Positions 44,810-52,900 of a DNA stretch of 64,000 bases are shown one piece after another. Within the stretch, counting starts at the first letter, position 1. Each line of letters begins with the position of its first letter. A program made the position numbers and the translations under genes. This DNA comes from Alteromonadaceae bacterium XY-R5. GTDB taxonomy: Bacteria > Pseudomonadota > Gammaproteobacteria > Enterobacterales > Alteromonadaceae. The notes beneath the pieces were generated by a model that made no database searches, was not told the DNA's origin, and was given only the letters and a program-made list of their open reading frames with translations. Location: NCBI GenBank assembly GCA_001660395.1, contig LXWE01000003.1, positions 124,001 to 188,000 of the forward strand, given 5' to 3'.

Positions 44810-46708
44810 TCATCGCGCAAGCATAAATCCCTCAAAAAACGCGCTTAACTGTTCTACTTCAGCCAACGGCAACACATGGGCAATATACTGATCCGGACGC
44901 ACCAGGATCATACAGCCCTGCTGACGATCAATGCCGCGCATGTCGAAAATATCATTGCCGTTCTTAAGATCCGGGCAGAAGATTTTTTCATAATCGATGA
45001 TGCTGTAAGGCCCTTTTTTCGGCTTTAGCAAGGCTGGCATATCGGTTAGCTCAAGCGCATGGTGATGTTGCTGGAATACCCCATACACGCTCAGTACTGC
45101 ATCGGGATCAGCCCCTTTAGGCGTGTATTTCACTACCGGCGACTGAGGATTGTTCTGCAGCCAGTCACACAATTTGGCCATGGCTGAGTCGCCCTTGCCG
45201 TTATCACCAGCAGGCGCAAAGGCAAACAAGTGCCAGCGTGTATCGGCCAAAATGCTGTCATTCAAATGTACCAATTTACCATCGGCTAAACGTACCACAG
45301 GCGCGGAGTGCAAGCGCATGCCTAAATCTTCCCCTTTCGCCAAATGCTGCCAGGTGGCTTCGCCAACTAACTCAGAGGCCGGATACTGCACCGATAAGCC
45401 TGCGGTGAACTTGCCGCCGGCAATGAAATGCGTTTTGAATGCAGGCTCTTGAGAGCCGGAGATTTCATCGTCTGTGGTTTTGGCACTCATTACCCGCGCC
45501 CATTTGTGATCGTAATCGATCAGCGCCTGGGCCACGGCTTTTCGCTCGCCAGAATAGGACTTCAACAGCTCAGGTCTACACTTACCGTTGAGCACAGAAA
45601 TCAGCTTCCAGCCCAAATTGAAGGTATCGCCCATAGACACATTCATGCCCTGCCCCGCCTTGGCACTGTGGGTATGACAGGCATCACCGGCAATAAATAC
45701 ATGCGGAATATCATCACCATCGGCGTCGTCAAATTTATCTGCTACGCTATGGCCAACTTCATATACAGACCACCAACCCACGTCTTTTACATCCAGGGTG
45801 TACGGGTTCAAAATGTTATTGGCGACGTCTACTAAGCGTTCTAATCCTATGTTGCGGCTGGCACCGCGCTCGCTGATTTTATCCAGCTCAACATAGATAC
45901 GGGTGACATAGCCGCCTTCACGAGGGATCAGCAGAATGTTGCCCTGATTGGCCGACTTGATCACACTCTTGTAGCGAAAATCTGGAAAATCCGTATCCGC
46001 CAGAATGTCCATCACACCCCAGGCCTGCCCCTGACGGTCACCGTTTAATTCCCGGCCAATGGCATTTCGCACCGGGCTGCGGGCCCCGTCACAGCCAATC
46101 ACATATTTGACCTTCACCGTTACATGCTTGCGATCGTGCACAAAACCCAAACGCTCCAGCGTCACTGTGACCGGATACTCGCCGCCGTCGGGATCGACTT
46201 TCAGATTGACCAGTTCCAGGCCGTAATCCACCTCCAGTTTGGAGGCCGAATTACGCATGTAATCCAGATACATATCGTGAATGCGAGCCTGGTTTAAAAT
46301 CAGGTGTGGCATTTCTGACAAATCATCGGCCACGTCCTGCACCCGACCGATGCGGGCAATTTCATCCTGATTATCTGGGTTCGGCCCCCAAAAAGTGGTT
46401 TCGTTAACCCAGTAGCCTTCTTTCAATACCCGATCGGCAAAACCAAAGGCTTTGAACATTTCCATCGAGCGGCAAGATACGCCATCAGCCTGACCACGTA
46501 ACATAGGTGCAGGTTTTCGCTCGACAATACGGGTCTGAATATTAGCAAAGGCAGAAAGCTGTGCAGCCAGCGTCAAACCTGCCGGTCCGCTACCAATAAT
46601 AAGTACATCGAGTTCTGGGGGAATAGGCCCCTGTGGACCCTGACGACCCGATGCTGGCACCTGAACGAGCGGATCACCATCATGAAAACCATTCATATGA
46701 AACTGCAT
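44810..46708 (-). CDS. FAD monooxygenase, phenol 2-/3-hydroxybenzoate 4-hydroxylase type (632 aa)
   Basis: A class A flavoprotein of the long type with a C-terminal thioredoxin-like domain (phenol hydroxylase C-terminal fold, about residues 440-632). FAD motif: LDVLIIGSGPAGLTLAAQLSA. DG motif: YVIGCDGARSPVRNAIGREL. Second FAD motif: VFIAGDACHTHSAKAGQGMN. GGAGG lies 2 bases before ATG 46714 but 8 bases before ATG 46708, so the latter is chosen. The family hydroxylates simple phenols or 3-hydroxybenzoate. It faces a MarR gene across 231 bases holding a 13-bp palindrome, implying repression released by an aromatic ligand (inference). Confidence 0.92.
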   Translation of the reverse strand: MQFHMNGFHDGDPLVQVPASGRQGPQGPIPPELDVLIIGSGPAGLTLAAQLSAFANIQTRIVERKPAPMLRGQADGVSCRSMEMFKAFGFADRVLKEGYWVNETTFWGPNPDNQDEIARIGRVQDVADDLSEMPHLILNQARIHDMYLDYMRNSASKLEVDYGLELVNLKVDPDGGEYPVTVTLERLGFVHDRKHVTVKVKYVIGCDGARSPVRNAIGRELNGDRQGQAWGVMDILADTDFPDFRYKSVIKSANQGNILLIPREGGYVTRIYVELDKISERGASRNIGLERLVDVANNILNPYTLDVKDVGWWSVYEVGHSVADKFDDADGDDIPHVFIAGDACHTHSAKAGQGMNVSMGDTFNLGWKLISVLNGKCRPELLKSYSGERKAVAQALIDYDHKWARVMSAKTTDDEISGSQEPAFKTHFIAGGKFTAGLSVQYPASELVGEATWQHLAKGEDLGMRLHSAPVVRLADGKLVHLNDSILADTRWHLFAFAPAGDNGKGDSAMAKLCDWLQNNPQSPVVKYTPKGADPDAVLSVYGVFQQHHHALELTDMPALLKPKKGPYSIIDYEKIFCPDLKNGNDIFDMRGIDRQQGCMILVRPDQYIAHVLPLAEVEQLSAFFEGFMLAR

Positions 46709-46775
46709 AATCATAACCTCCGGGGATATTAGGTAAGGCTGATCGCATCGACGGAATTGCAAAATTAATCAGCAT

Positions 46776-46788
46776 ACTGATAATCAGT
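46776..46788. promoter_or_regulatory. MarR-type operator candidate
   Basis: ACTGAT-A-ATCAGT, a perfect 13-bp palindrome, lies 68 bases before the monooxygenase start and 152 bases before the MarR start. Its length and symmetry fit a MarR dimer site. A related non-palindromic copy (CTGATAATACTGAT, leftward) lies at 54972-54985, before the MFS/membrane gene pair. Confidence 0.55.
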
Positions 46789-46939
46789 GTAGTGACCAAT
46801 TAAATGAAGATCAATATTTTGTTAAAACATAGTTAACCAACTTCACAACCAACACCCTTGACGCGTTGTTTAAGCACGACTTTTTGTTTCAAAAAAAGTA
46901 AGCTAATGGCAGGCAAATGTTCCAGTTAGGGAGAAATTC

Positions 46940-47398
46940 GTGCACGATCCTGCACATATGCCAGGTCACCTGATCAGGCGTTTACAGCAAATCGCTGTCG
47001 CTGTGTATTACGCAGAAACCGACAATGCCGGCATTGATTTAACCCCGGTGCAATATGCCGCCATGGCCACTCTGCTGGATGTGGGTGAAATCGATCAAAT
47101 CACTCTAGCCGGATTAATCGCTTACGATCGTTCCACCATCGCAGGCGTGATCGACCGACTGGTACAAAAAGGGTATGTAGAGCGTCAGGTGAGCCCAACC
47201 GACCGCCGTGCGCGCATTCTGCATCTAACCGAGACGGGGCGTCAGATTCTGGCACATGCCAAACCGCACGTAGAAAAAGCGCAGCAGAATATGCTGATGG
47301 GCTTAGAAGAGAACGAAAAAGAACAATTTTTAGGCTTGTTAAACAAAATCATCGCCGCAGGCAATGATCAGAGCCGTGCACCGATGCGCAAGGACTAG
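46940..47398 (+). CDS. MarR-family regulator (152 aa)
   Basis: The start is GTG 46940, with AGGGAG 6 bases upstream. The winged helix is visible in LTPVQYAAMATLLDV, TLAGLIAYDRSTIAGVIDRL and the wing YVERQVSPTDRRARILHLT. It is of the HTH_MARR group that senses phenolic acids (HpaR/BadR-like). It diverges from the phenol-hydroxylase-type gene and is likely its repressor (inference). Confidence 0.92.
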   Translation: MHDPAHMPGHLIRRLQQIAVAVYYAETDNAGIDLTPVQYAAMATLLDVGEIDQITLAGLIAYDRSTIAGVIDRLVQKGYVERQVSPTDRRARILHLTETGRQILAHAKPHVEKAQQNMLMGLEENEKEQFLGLLNKIIAAGNDQSRAPMRKD

Positions 47399-47458
47399 CG
47401 TTCCCACGTTTATAGCCGAGTAGCCGAGTCGGTCTGTGACCGACCCGTTTTGACAATA

Positions 47459-47809
47459 CTATTTAGCCGCCGCCACAAAGGTGATTTCAAGCAGATAATC
47501 TGGATCCGCCAGCTCCGCTTTCACACAAGCCCGGCTGGGTGCGCTACCTTCTGGTAACCAGTCTTGCCAAAGCTGATTAAAGGTTTCCAGATAAGCAAAA
47601 TCCGTCAGATAAATGGTCACTGATAACAGTCGGGTTTTATCGCTGTTAAAGGTGGCCAGAGACGCTTCGGCCTGCTCAAAAATTTGCGCAACCTGAGATT
47701 CCAGCGAGGCATTTTCAGGGGCTTCCGCCACCTCAACAAAGTGTCCAATACCATTAAATACAGTTGCATCAGACCACTTTGGCGCCGGGTTAATACGTTG
47801 AATATCCAT
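47459..47809 (-). CDS. RidA/YjgF family protein (116 aa)
   Basis: A complete RidA-type chorismate-mutase-fold protein: FNGIGHFVEVAEAP near the start, VTIYLTDFAYLETFNQLWQDW and the signature SAPSRACVKAELADPDYLLEI with the key Arg. Members deaminate reactive enamines or imines, or act as hydrolases in catabolic operons. It diverges from an XRE-cupin regulator gene, which probably controls it. In this area a nitrogenous pathway intermediate is a plausible substrate (inference). Confidence 0.9.
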   Translation of the reverse strand: MDIQRINPAPKWSDATVFNGIGHFVEVAEAPENASLESQVAQIFEQAEASLATFNSDKTRLLSVTIYLTDFAYLETFNQLWQDWLPEGSAPSRACVKAELADPDYLLEITFVAAAK

Positions 47810-47939
47810 AAATAAACACCTTACCTATCAATTAATGCCACGTTTTTACCATACCTTTAATCACCCAAGCAAAAGCCCACAAGCATAGCTCAAATTAAAA
47901 TCATCTAACCTCTTGCTAAATTCCCTAATTCGATCAAAT

Positions 47940-47975
47940 ATCTCAAATATGAGATTAAGCATTAACACTGAGATT
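47940..47975. promoter_or_regulatory. Operator-like repeats between ridA and XRE genes
   Basis: ATCTCA-N4-TGAGAT (47940-47955) is a perfect dyad; a further TGAGATT copy is at 47969-47975, just before the XRE-cupin start. The placement suits autoregulation and control of the divergent ridA-type gene. Confidence 0.45.
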
Positions 47976-47983
47976 TTGAGCCG

Positions 47984-48538
47984 ATGCAACCGGATTTAGA
48001 CAATCAACTTGCCGCCAAGCTTAAGCAATTGCGCCAGCAAAAGGGCTGGACCTTAGAAACGCTGGCAGATTACAGCGGCGTGAGTCGCGCCACCTTGTCA
48101 CGTATCGAAAAGGCGGAGGTAAGCCCCACCACCAATGTGTTGGCCAAGCTCTGCTCTGCCTATCAAATGACGCTGACCCAATTGATGCAGCTGACAGAAA
48201 ACCAGCAGCCAGCACTGATCCGGGCTGCCGAACAAGATGTCTGGCGTGATGAAGAGAATGGCTTTGTGCGCAAGGTGGTGTCTCCGCCCGGGCTGGATTT
48301 TCGTGGAGAGATGATTGCCTGCGAACTGCCGCCGGGCTGCAAAATTGATTATGACACCCCCACCCGTATGGGCTTAGAGCATCACTTGTTAATGCAATCC
48401 GGTGAGCTCACCCTAACGGTAGGTAACTACACCTATCATCTGCAGGCAGGTGATTGCCTGCGTTACCGTATTTTCGCCAACAGCAATTTCTACGTACCCG
48501 GCGCTCAACCCGCCAAATATCTGCTGTTTATGTTGTAG
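47984..48538 (+). CDS. XRE-family regulator with cupin domain (184 aa)
   Basis: Residues about 8-65 form the helix-turn-helix (LKQLRQQKGWTLETLADYSG, VSRATLSRIEKAEVSPTTNVL). Residues about 105-184 form a cupin sensor (LEHHLLMQSGELTLTVGNYTYHLQAGDCLRY). This architecture is common in regulators of amine, amino-acid and polyamine metabolism. The stop codon overlaps the ribosome site of the following GNAT gene (TAGGAG), so both form an operon. Confidence 0.92.
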   Translation: MQPDLDNQLAAKLKQLRQQKGWTLETLADYSGVSRATLSRIEKAEVSPTTNVLAKLCSAYQMTLTQLMQLTENQQPALIRAAEQDVWRDEENGFVRKVVSPPGLDFRGEMIACELPPGCKIDYDTPTRMGLEHHLLMQSGELTLTVGNYTYHLQAGDCLRYRIFANSNFYVPGAQPAKYLLFML

Positions 48539-48552
48539 GAGTCAGATGCTTT

Positions 48553-49095
48553 ATGGAACAGATTGAATTAACGCGCCTCACCTCGGATACCTTCCCTCGC
48601 TGGCAGCCTGCACTGTCGGCACTTTTATGTGCCTGTGTCAGCGAGGGTGCCAGCATCAGTTTTATTCAGCCCTTTTCGCAAGCGCAAGCCAAACATTGGT
48701 GGCTAACCAAAATCGCACCACGCCTACAAGGTGAACGCTTCGCCCTGTTGATTGCCACAGTGAATGGTGAACTGGCGGCCAGCGTGCAACTTGATTGGGA
48801 TACTCCCCCTAATCAACAACACAGAGGCGAAGTGGCGAAACTGCTAACCCACCCTAACTGGCGCCGTCGTGGATTGGCCAAAAAACTCATGCTTCATCTT
48901 GAAGAACTGGCCATTCAGCAGCAACTGTCACTACTCACCTTAGATACCCGCAGTGGCGACAATACCGAACCTTTATACCTGAGCATGGGTTATCAAGTGG
49001 CAGGCATAATCCCCAATTTTGCAAAAGCGCCAGATTGCGATCGACTGGATGCCACCACTGTTATGTATAAACAGCTAAGTGACATGCGCCTATAG
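48553..49095 (+). CDS. GNAT-family N-acetyltransferase (180 aa)
   Basis: I place the start at ATG 48553 (MEQIELTRLTSDTFPRW), 11 bases after TAGGAG at the stop of the regulator gene; the frame extends upstream into that gene. The acetyl-CoA motif is VAKLLTHPNWRRRGLAKKLM, followed by LLTLDTRSGDNTEPLYLSMGYQ, standard for GNAT enzymes. The substrate is unknown; an amine is likely given its XRE-cupin partner. Confidence 0.88.
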   Translation: MEQIELTRLTSDTFPRWQPALSALLCACVSEGASISFIQPFSQAQAKHWWLTKIAPRLQGERFALLIATVNGELAASVQLDWDTPPNQQHRGEVAKLLTHPNWRRRGLAKKLMLHLEELAIQQQLSLLTLDTRSGDNTEPLYLSMGYQVAGIIPNFAKAPDCDRLDATTVMYKQLSDMRL

Positions 49096-49175
49096 CAGGG
49101 AGTAAACGGCTGAAATATGGCAAAGATTTATGCACTGGACTAGGCTCAAGAGATTGCACAGCCAACCCCAGGACC

Positions 49176-50060
49176 ATGAGATTCCGCCACTGCCTGACTT
49201 TCATTATTGCCTTGGCGCTGCTGCTTAACCAAAGTAGCAGCGTGTTCGCCGCACAACCCGTGGTGACGATGACGCCAGCCTTGAGGATCCCGATGGCGTT
49301 AAAGGGCACAGAGGGACAATTTAATTATTTTACCGAGTTACTTAATCTGGCCTTGGAAAAAACCCAGGCGGAATATGGTGCGTTAGACCTGGCCTATGCC
49401 AGTATGCCCATGGTACAGGACCGCCAATTGCAGCTTTTGGACTCAGGCGGCATCGACCTGATTTGGAGCATCACTACCCGTGCCAGAGAACAAAATTATC
49501 TACCCATCTATGTTCCCCTGGCCAACGGACTATTTGGCTACCGCTTATTTCTGATCACATCAGATAACCAGGATAGGTTCCCAGCTAATATTTCCAACGA
49601 ACAGCTAAAGCAGTTACAAGCAGTACAAGCCACTGACTGGCCTGACGTGCATATTCTCAGAGCGAATCAATTCAAGGTTGAAACCGAAACCTACCAAAAT
49701 TGTTTCTGGCTGCTAATCCGTAATTATGTTGATTACTTTCCCCGGGGCGTTTCTGAAATTAACGGAGAGCTACATCTGTACGAAGACAATGGTGTCATAG
49801 TCGAGCCAAACCTGGCGCTCTATTATCCCAATTTAATGTACTTCTTCGTGAAGAAGCAAAACACCGCATTGGCACAGCGTCTGCAGCTTGGCCTCGAACG
49901 TGCGATGAAGGACGGCTCATTTCAACGACTGCTACACCAATATCTGGTTGCCAATGACGTAAAACACATCCTCGCGTCACGTCGGATTATCGTGCTGCAT
50001 AATCCGGACATGTCGCCAAAAAGCCTGCGTATTGCTAAAGACCTGCCGAATTTACAGTAG
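49176..50060 (+). CDS. Periplasmic solute-binding-like protein (294 aa)
   Basis: A Sec signal peptide (FIIALALLLNQSSSVFA) precedes a type 2 periplasmic-binding-like domain. Visible features are FNYFTELLNLALEKTQ, GGIDLIWSITTRAREQNYLP, YFPRGVSEINGELHL and LALYYPNLMYFFVKKQN. No ABC permease genes accompany it. It resembles the orphan binding proteins typical of Alteromonadales, like the 244-residue protein near 4.4-5.1 kb. Ligand unknown. Confidence 0.8.
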   Translation: MRFRHCLTFIIALALLLNQSSSVFAAQPVVTMTPALRIPMALKGTEGQFNYFTELLNLALEKTQAEYGALDLAYASMPMVQDRQLQLLDSGGIDLIWSITTRAREQNYLPIYVPLANGLFGYRLFLITSDNQDRFPANISNEQLKQLQAVQATDWPDVHILRANQFKVETETYQNCFWLLIRNYVDYFPRGVSEINGELHLYEDNGVIVEPNLALYYPNLMYFFVKKQNTALAQRLQLGLERAMKDGSFQRLLHQYLVANDVKHILASRRIIVLHNPDMSPKSLRIAKDLPNLQ

Positions 50061-50107
50061 AATTAGGTTAGAAAAGTGAATTGGTATATCGCTTGAGAAC
50101 CAAACCA

Positions 50108-50570
50108 TTATTCGAATGTACAACGACTTTCCATATCAACTTCAAATCCCTCCTTATAGAAAATGGTTGAAACGATATAGCGTAAGCCATCTATCTCAGC
50201 TACCACGAACACCGTTTTTTTTTTGCATTCCGAAAATGTGACGTCTAAAAAAGTTAGGAACGCTCTTATAAACGTCTCCGGTAAAAACTAATATAACATC
50301 GTCAGCCAAGGGAGCTTGCTCATCTAAATAAGGTGATTCAAGTGATAATAATAAACCTATGACACCATGCTCTCGCAAAAAATCACTATCCCACTCATTT
50401 CCCAAATCCCATACGAACATTTCCCTATTTTGAGCACTAAGAAAGCCCCCAATCGTTCTATCAAAACTTGGAAAACACCCCTGCTCTAATTCGCTCCCAT
50501 CAAGAGTAAAATAACACCCCAAGATGGCAAAAATAGAAAGTTTAAAAAATGTATTCAACCGGGGGGTCAT
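50108..50570 (-). pseudogene. Lipoprotein-like gene with frameshift at a 10-A tract
   Basis: From ATG 50570 the frame gives a lipobox (FAILGC, near residue 19) and a soluble part, then runs through ten A (50215-50224 on the plus strand as T) and stops at 50196 after 124 residues. If one A is skipped, the frame continues with good protein-like sequence, VFVVAEIDGLRYIVSTIFY and KEGFEVDMESRCTFE, to a stop at 50108, giving 153 residues. So the intact gene needs nine A, or uses slippage or phase variation at the tract. The region is AT-rich and isolated. Family not recognised. Confidence 0.6.
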
Positions 50571-50774
50571 ACCTTAGTTATTAACAATATTAATCCATTT
50601 AATGTTTACAATAATTTGCCTTAACAAATACTGCCAATTAAATAAAGGTCAAGTTTTTTCCTTATGCTTGTTATTTCATTACTGATCACTTTTCAATATT
50701 ATTTTCACAGCTTATGAACTTGACCGAATTGTTTGATCGCAAGCCTATTTTAAAGGGCTAAAGAACTGCATCTT

Positions 50775-51365
50775 TTAAACATCAACAAGCACTTCCCAAA
50801 TATTCGACTGAAACGGTGCTTCATGTACAGGGCCTTCAACACCTCGGGGATCGAGAGGATGACGCTGGTCACAGGTGGGTGATAAACGGGTACCTTTAGC
50901 AGTTAAGGTGCGCACGGCGACACCATCACGGTACAGCAAAGTATGGCGAATTCGCTGACCCGGCCCGAGTAAAATAATAAAATCCGGCTCCATGTAAATT
51001 TCTGCGGCTTTACCTAACTCTCGCGCATTGAAAGTTAAAATGCCCGGTCCACCAGAAACACCAATATTCTCGTACGCACCTTTGCCTAACGCATCAAACA
51101 CTAGCACCCCGTCTTCCATGCGGGCGGTAAAGGTTTTGGCACTTAATGGCCGGCCTCGAAAATGCACATTGGTTAGGGTCAGCTTGACCCCATCGAAGTC
51201 GATATACACCAAATTATCGAATGGCGACATGCCCGGTGTACCACTGCCAGCTTGGGTATCGTCGTCTAATGGACGGCCATCCAGTTCAAATAACTCCACA
51301 CTGTCGTGCCAAATGCCACGCATCTGCATCAGGGTATGTCCCACGCTACCGACTTCAAACTGCAT
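50775..51365 (-). CDS. Calycin-barrel-like protein, possibly DUF3598 (196 aa)
   Basis: Start ATG 51365 follows AAGGAAG; the upstream in-frame ATG (51401) lacks a site. The sequence is beta-rich with repeated short strands (LVYIDFDGVKLTLTNVHF, KTFTARMEDGVLVFDAL, AEIYMEPDFIILLGPGQRI). It opens GIWHDSVELFELDG, like the GxW start of lipocalin-type barrels, and may belong to the DUF3598/allene-oxide-cyclase-like group (uncertain). Divergent from the NYC1/NOL-like SDR gene across 119 bases. It may bind a hydrophobic ligand (inference). Confidence 0.6.
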   Translation of the reverse strand: MQFEVGSVGHTLMQMRGIWHDSVELFELDGRPLDDDTQAGSGTPGMSPFDNLVYIDFDGVKLTLTNVHFRGRPLSAKTFTARMEDGVLVFDALGKGAYENIGVSGGPGILTFNARELGKAAEIYMEPDFIILLGPGQRIRHTLLYRDGVAVRTLTAKGTRLSPTCDQRHPLDPRGVEGPVHEAPFQSNIWEVLVDV

Positions 51366-51484
51366 ACATGCTTCCTTCTTGGTTTTATTCGTTTTGCTCA
51401 CCCCCTTGGCATGGGGATAAACTTCTGCTTAAATGACATATTGTTATACCATTAATAAAAAATAGACACAATTCAGGAGCCAAG

Positions 51485-52315
51485 GTGAAAACAATCGTCA
51501 TTACCGGCAGTACCAAAGGCATAGGCAAAGGGCTGGCAGAAAATTTCTTAAAACGCGGGCACAAAGTCGTGATCAGCAGCCGCAAACAGGCGGGGGTTAA
51601 TCAAACCGTACAAGCGTTTGCCCAGCAGTTTGGCAGTGACAAAGTAACAGGATTAGCCTGTGACGTGACCCAACCCAATGACTTAAGTGCTCTGTGGCAA
51701 CATGCTAAAGACCACTTTGGAAAGGTCGATGTTTGGGTAAACAATGCAGGGATGAGCTTAAAGCGTCGGCACTTAGCAGAACAAAGCGATAGCGAGCTAG
51801 CTGCCATAGTTGCCACCAATTTCAGCAGTATTTTGTTCGCCAATAAAATGCTGGTAGCGAACATGTTGAGACAAGGCAGTGGCCAGATTTGGAACATGGA
51901 AGGCTTCGGCAGCAATGGTGCCACCCAGCCGGGCATGGCCGCCTATGGGGCCACCAAGTATGCCCTTACCTATCTGACCAAATCCCTGCAAAAAGAAGTC
52001 AAAGGCACGCCAGTTCAGGTAAATACCTTAAGCCCGGGCATAGTCGTTACCGATTTACTGATTGGCGACTATGATCTGGATTCGCCTGAATGGCTAAAGG
52101 CCAGGAAAATCTTCAATATCCTTGGTGATACTGTCGAAACTGTGACGCCCTGGTTGGTAGATGGCGTTCTTAAAGCGAATAAGTCCGGAGCAAAAGTGGC
52201 CTGGCTAACAGGTGGCAAAGCCTTTGTACGTTTCCTGACGGCGGGCTTTAACAAACGCGATTTATTTTCACATTTATCTTCCGACAACGCCCAGTCAACT
52301 TCCCCAAGTCACTGA
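51485..52315 (+). CDS. Short-chain dehydrogenase resembling plant chlorophyll b reductase NYC1/NOL (276 aa)
   Basis: A classical SDR: cofactor motif TGSTKGIG (7-14), NNAG (86-89), catalytic Tyr154 and Lys158 (YGATK). In place of the usual serine strand it has IWNMEGFGSNG (135-145). NMDGxGS is the hallmark I know from the NYC1/NOL chlorophyll b reductase family. The C-terminal part, LSPGIVVTDLLIGDY and FNILGDTVETVTPWLV, also follows that family. Whether it reduces a chlorophyll or another carbonyl is unknown. No signal peptide. A GGAG ribosome site precedes the start, read as GTG in the local sequence GGTGAAAACAATC. Confidence 0.85.
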   Translation: MKTIVITGSTKGIGKGLAENFLKRGHKVVISSRKQAGVNQTVQAFAQQFGSDKVTGLACDVTQPNDLSALWQHAKDHFGKVDVWVNNAGMSLKRRHLAEQSDSELAAIVATNFSSILFANKMLVANMLRQGSGQIWNMEGFGSNGATQPGMAAYGATKYALTYLTKSLQKEVKGTPVQVNTLSPGIVVTDLLIGDYDLDSPEWLKARKIFNILGDTVETVTPWLVDGVLKANKSGAKVAWLTGGKAFVRFLTAGFNKRDLFSHLSSDNAQSTSPSH

Positions 52316-52333
52316 CAACAGAGAATAAATTCT

Positions 52334-52372
52334 CCCCAAAGCCTTATTTTTCGCGGCTTTGCGGGGGATTTA
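52334..52372 (+). terminator. Extended hairpin after the SDR gene
   Basis: CCCCAAAGCC pairs with GGCTTTGCGGGG, allowing a small bulge, across a T-rich loop; flanking ATAAAT/ATTTAT extend the pairing. It lies just after the SDR stop codon. Probable terminator without a clear T-run. Confidence 0.4.
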
Positions 52373-52470
52373 TTCGCAAAATAATTATGATCCTCCGATA
52401 ATTTATCGGCGTAATGGACTGCGACTCTGCAAAGAGACCCGAAACCATTCTGTCTGTACGTGAGGTATCT

Positions 52471-52800
52471 ATGAAATCATTAATCCTATCTGTGGCAACG
52501 ATCGCCACGTTTTCGGCATCAGCTTACAACCTGACCGCCTATCCCACGGAAGATCAAAAACAAGTGCTCTGCGAAGCCGTCAAACAGAATAATAAAAGCA
52601 AATTTAACTGGGCAGTCCGCGATATCACCTCTGTTGTGATGCAGGTAAAAAAACGCGATGTACTCGCCATGCTTCAGGATCCGGCCAAATTCCAGTGTGA
52701 AGGTCAGGATCTGAATAGTTTTACCCGCAGCCAGCAAGCCAACAACATTGCCGACTTGCTCGGTATTGAGCTGGAAGGCTCCGCGCTGGCGGCTAGATAA
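52471..52800 (+). CDS. Small secreted protein, DUF3718-like (109 aa)
   Basis: I place the start at ATG 52471 (MKSLILSVATIATFSASA), with a signal peptide of about 18 residues. The mature part has two Cys (in QVLCEAVKQNNKSKFN and AKFQCEGQDLNSF) that may form a disulfide, an arrangement seen in DUF3718 proteins of marine gammaproteobacteria. Periplasmic; function unknown. A strong terminator follows. Confidence 0.7.
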   Translation: MKSLILSVATIATFSASAYNLTAYPTEDQKQVLCEAVKQNNKSKFNWAVRDITSVVMQVKKRDVLAMLQDPAKFQCEGQDLNSFTRSQQANNIADLLGIELEGSALAAR

Positions 52801-52874
52801 GGCTCGGATCGCTTCACCCTATTGACCTGAGCAGCCAAATACGGTGTGGTGTAAGAGAGAAAACTGAAAGCTTT

Positions 52875-52900
52875 GGGAGTAGCGTGCTACTCCCTTTTTT
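52875..52900 (+). terminator. Terminator after the small secreted protein gene
   Basis: GGGAGTAG / CTACTCCC, an 8-bp perfect stem with loop CGTG, followed by six T. It overlaps the 3' end of the convergent MFS gene. Confidence 0.9.

Noticed and set aside
50775..51365. Possible Mg-dechelatase (STAY-GREEN) to complete a chlorophyll pathway
   Set aside because: The sequence does not show STAY-GREEN motifs; it looks like a calycin-type barrel instead.
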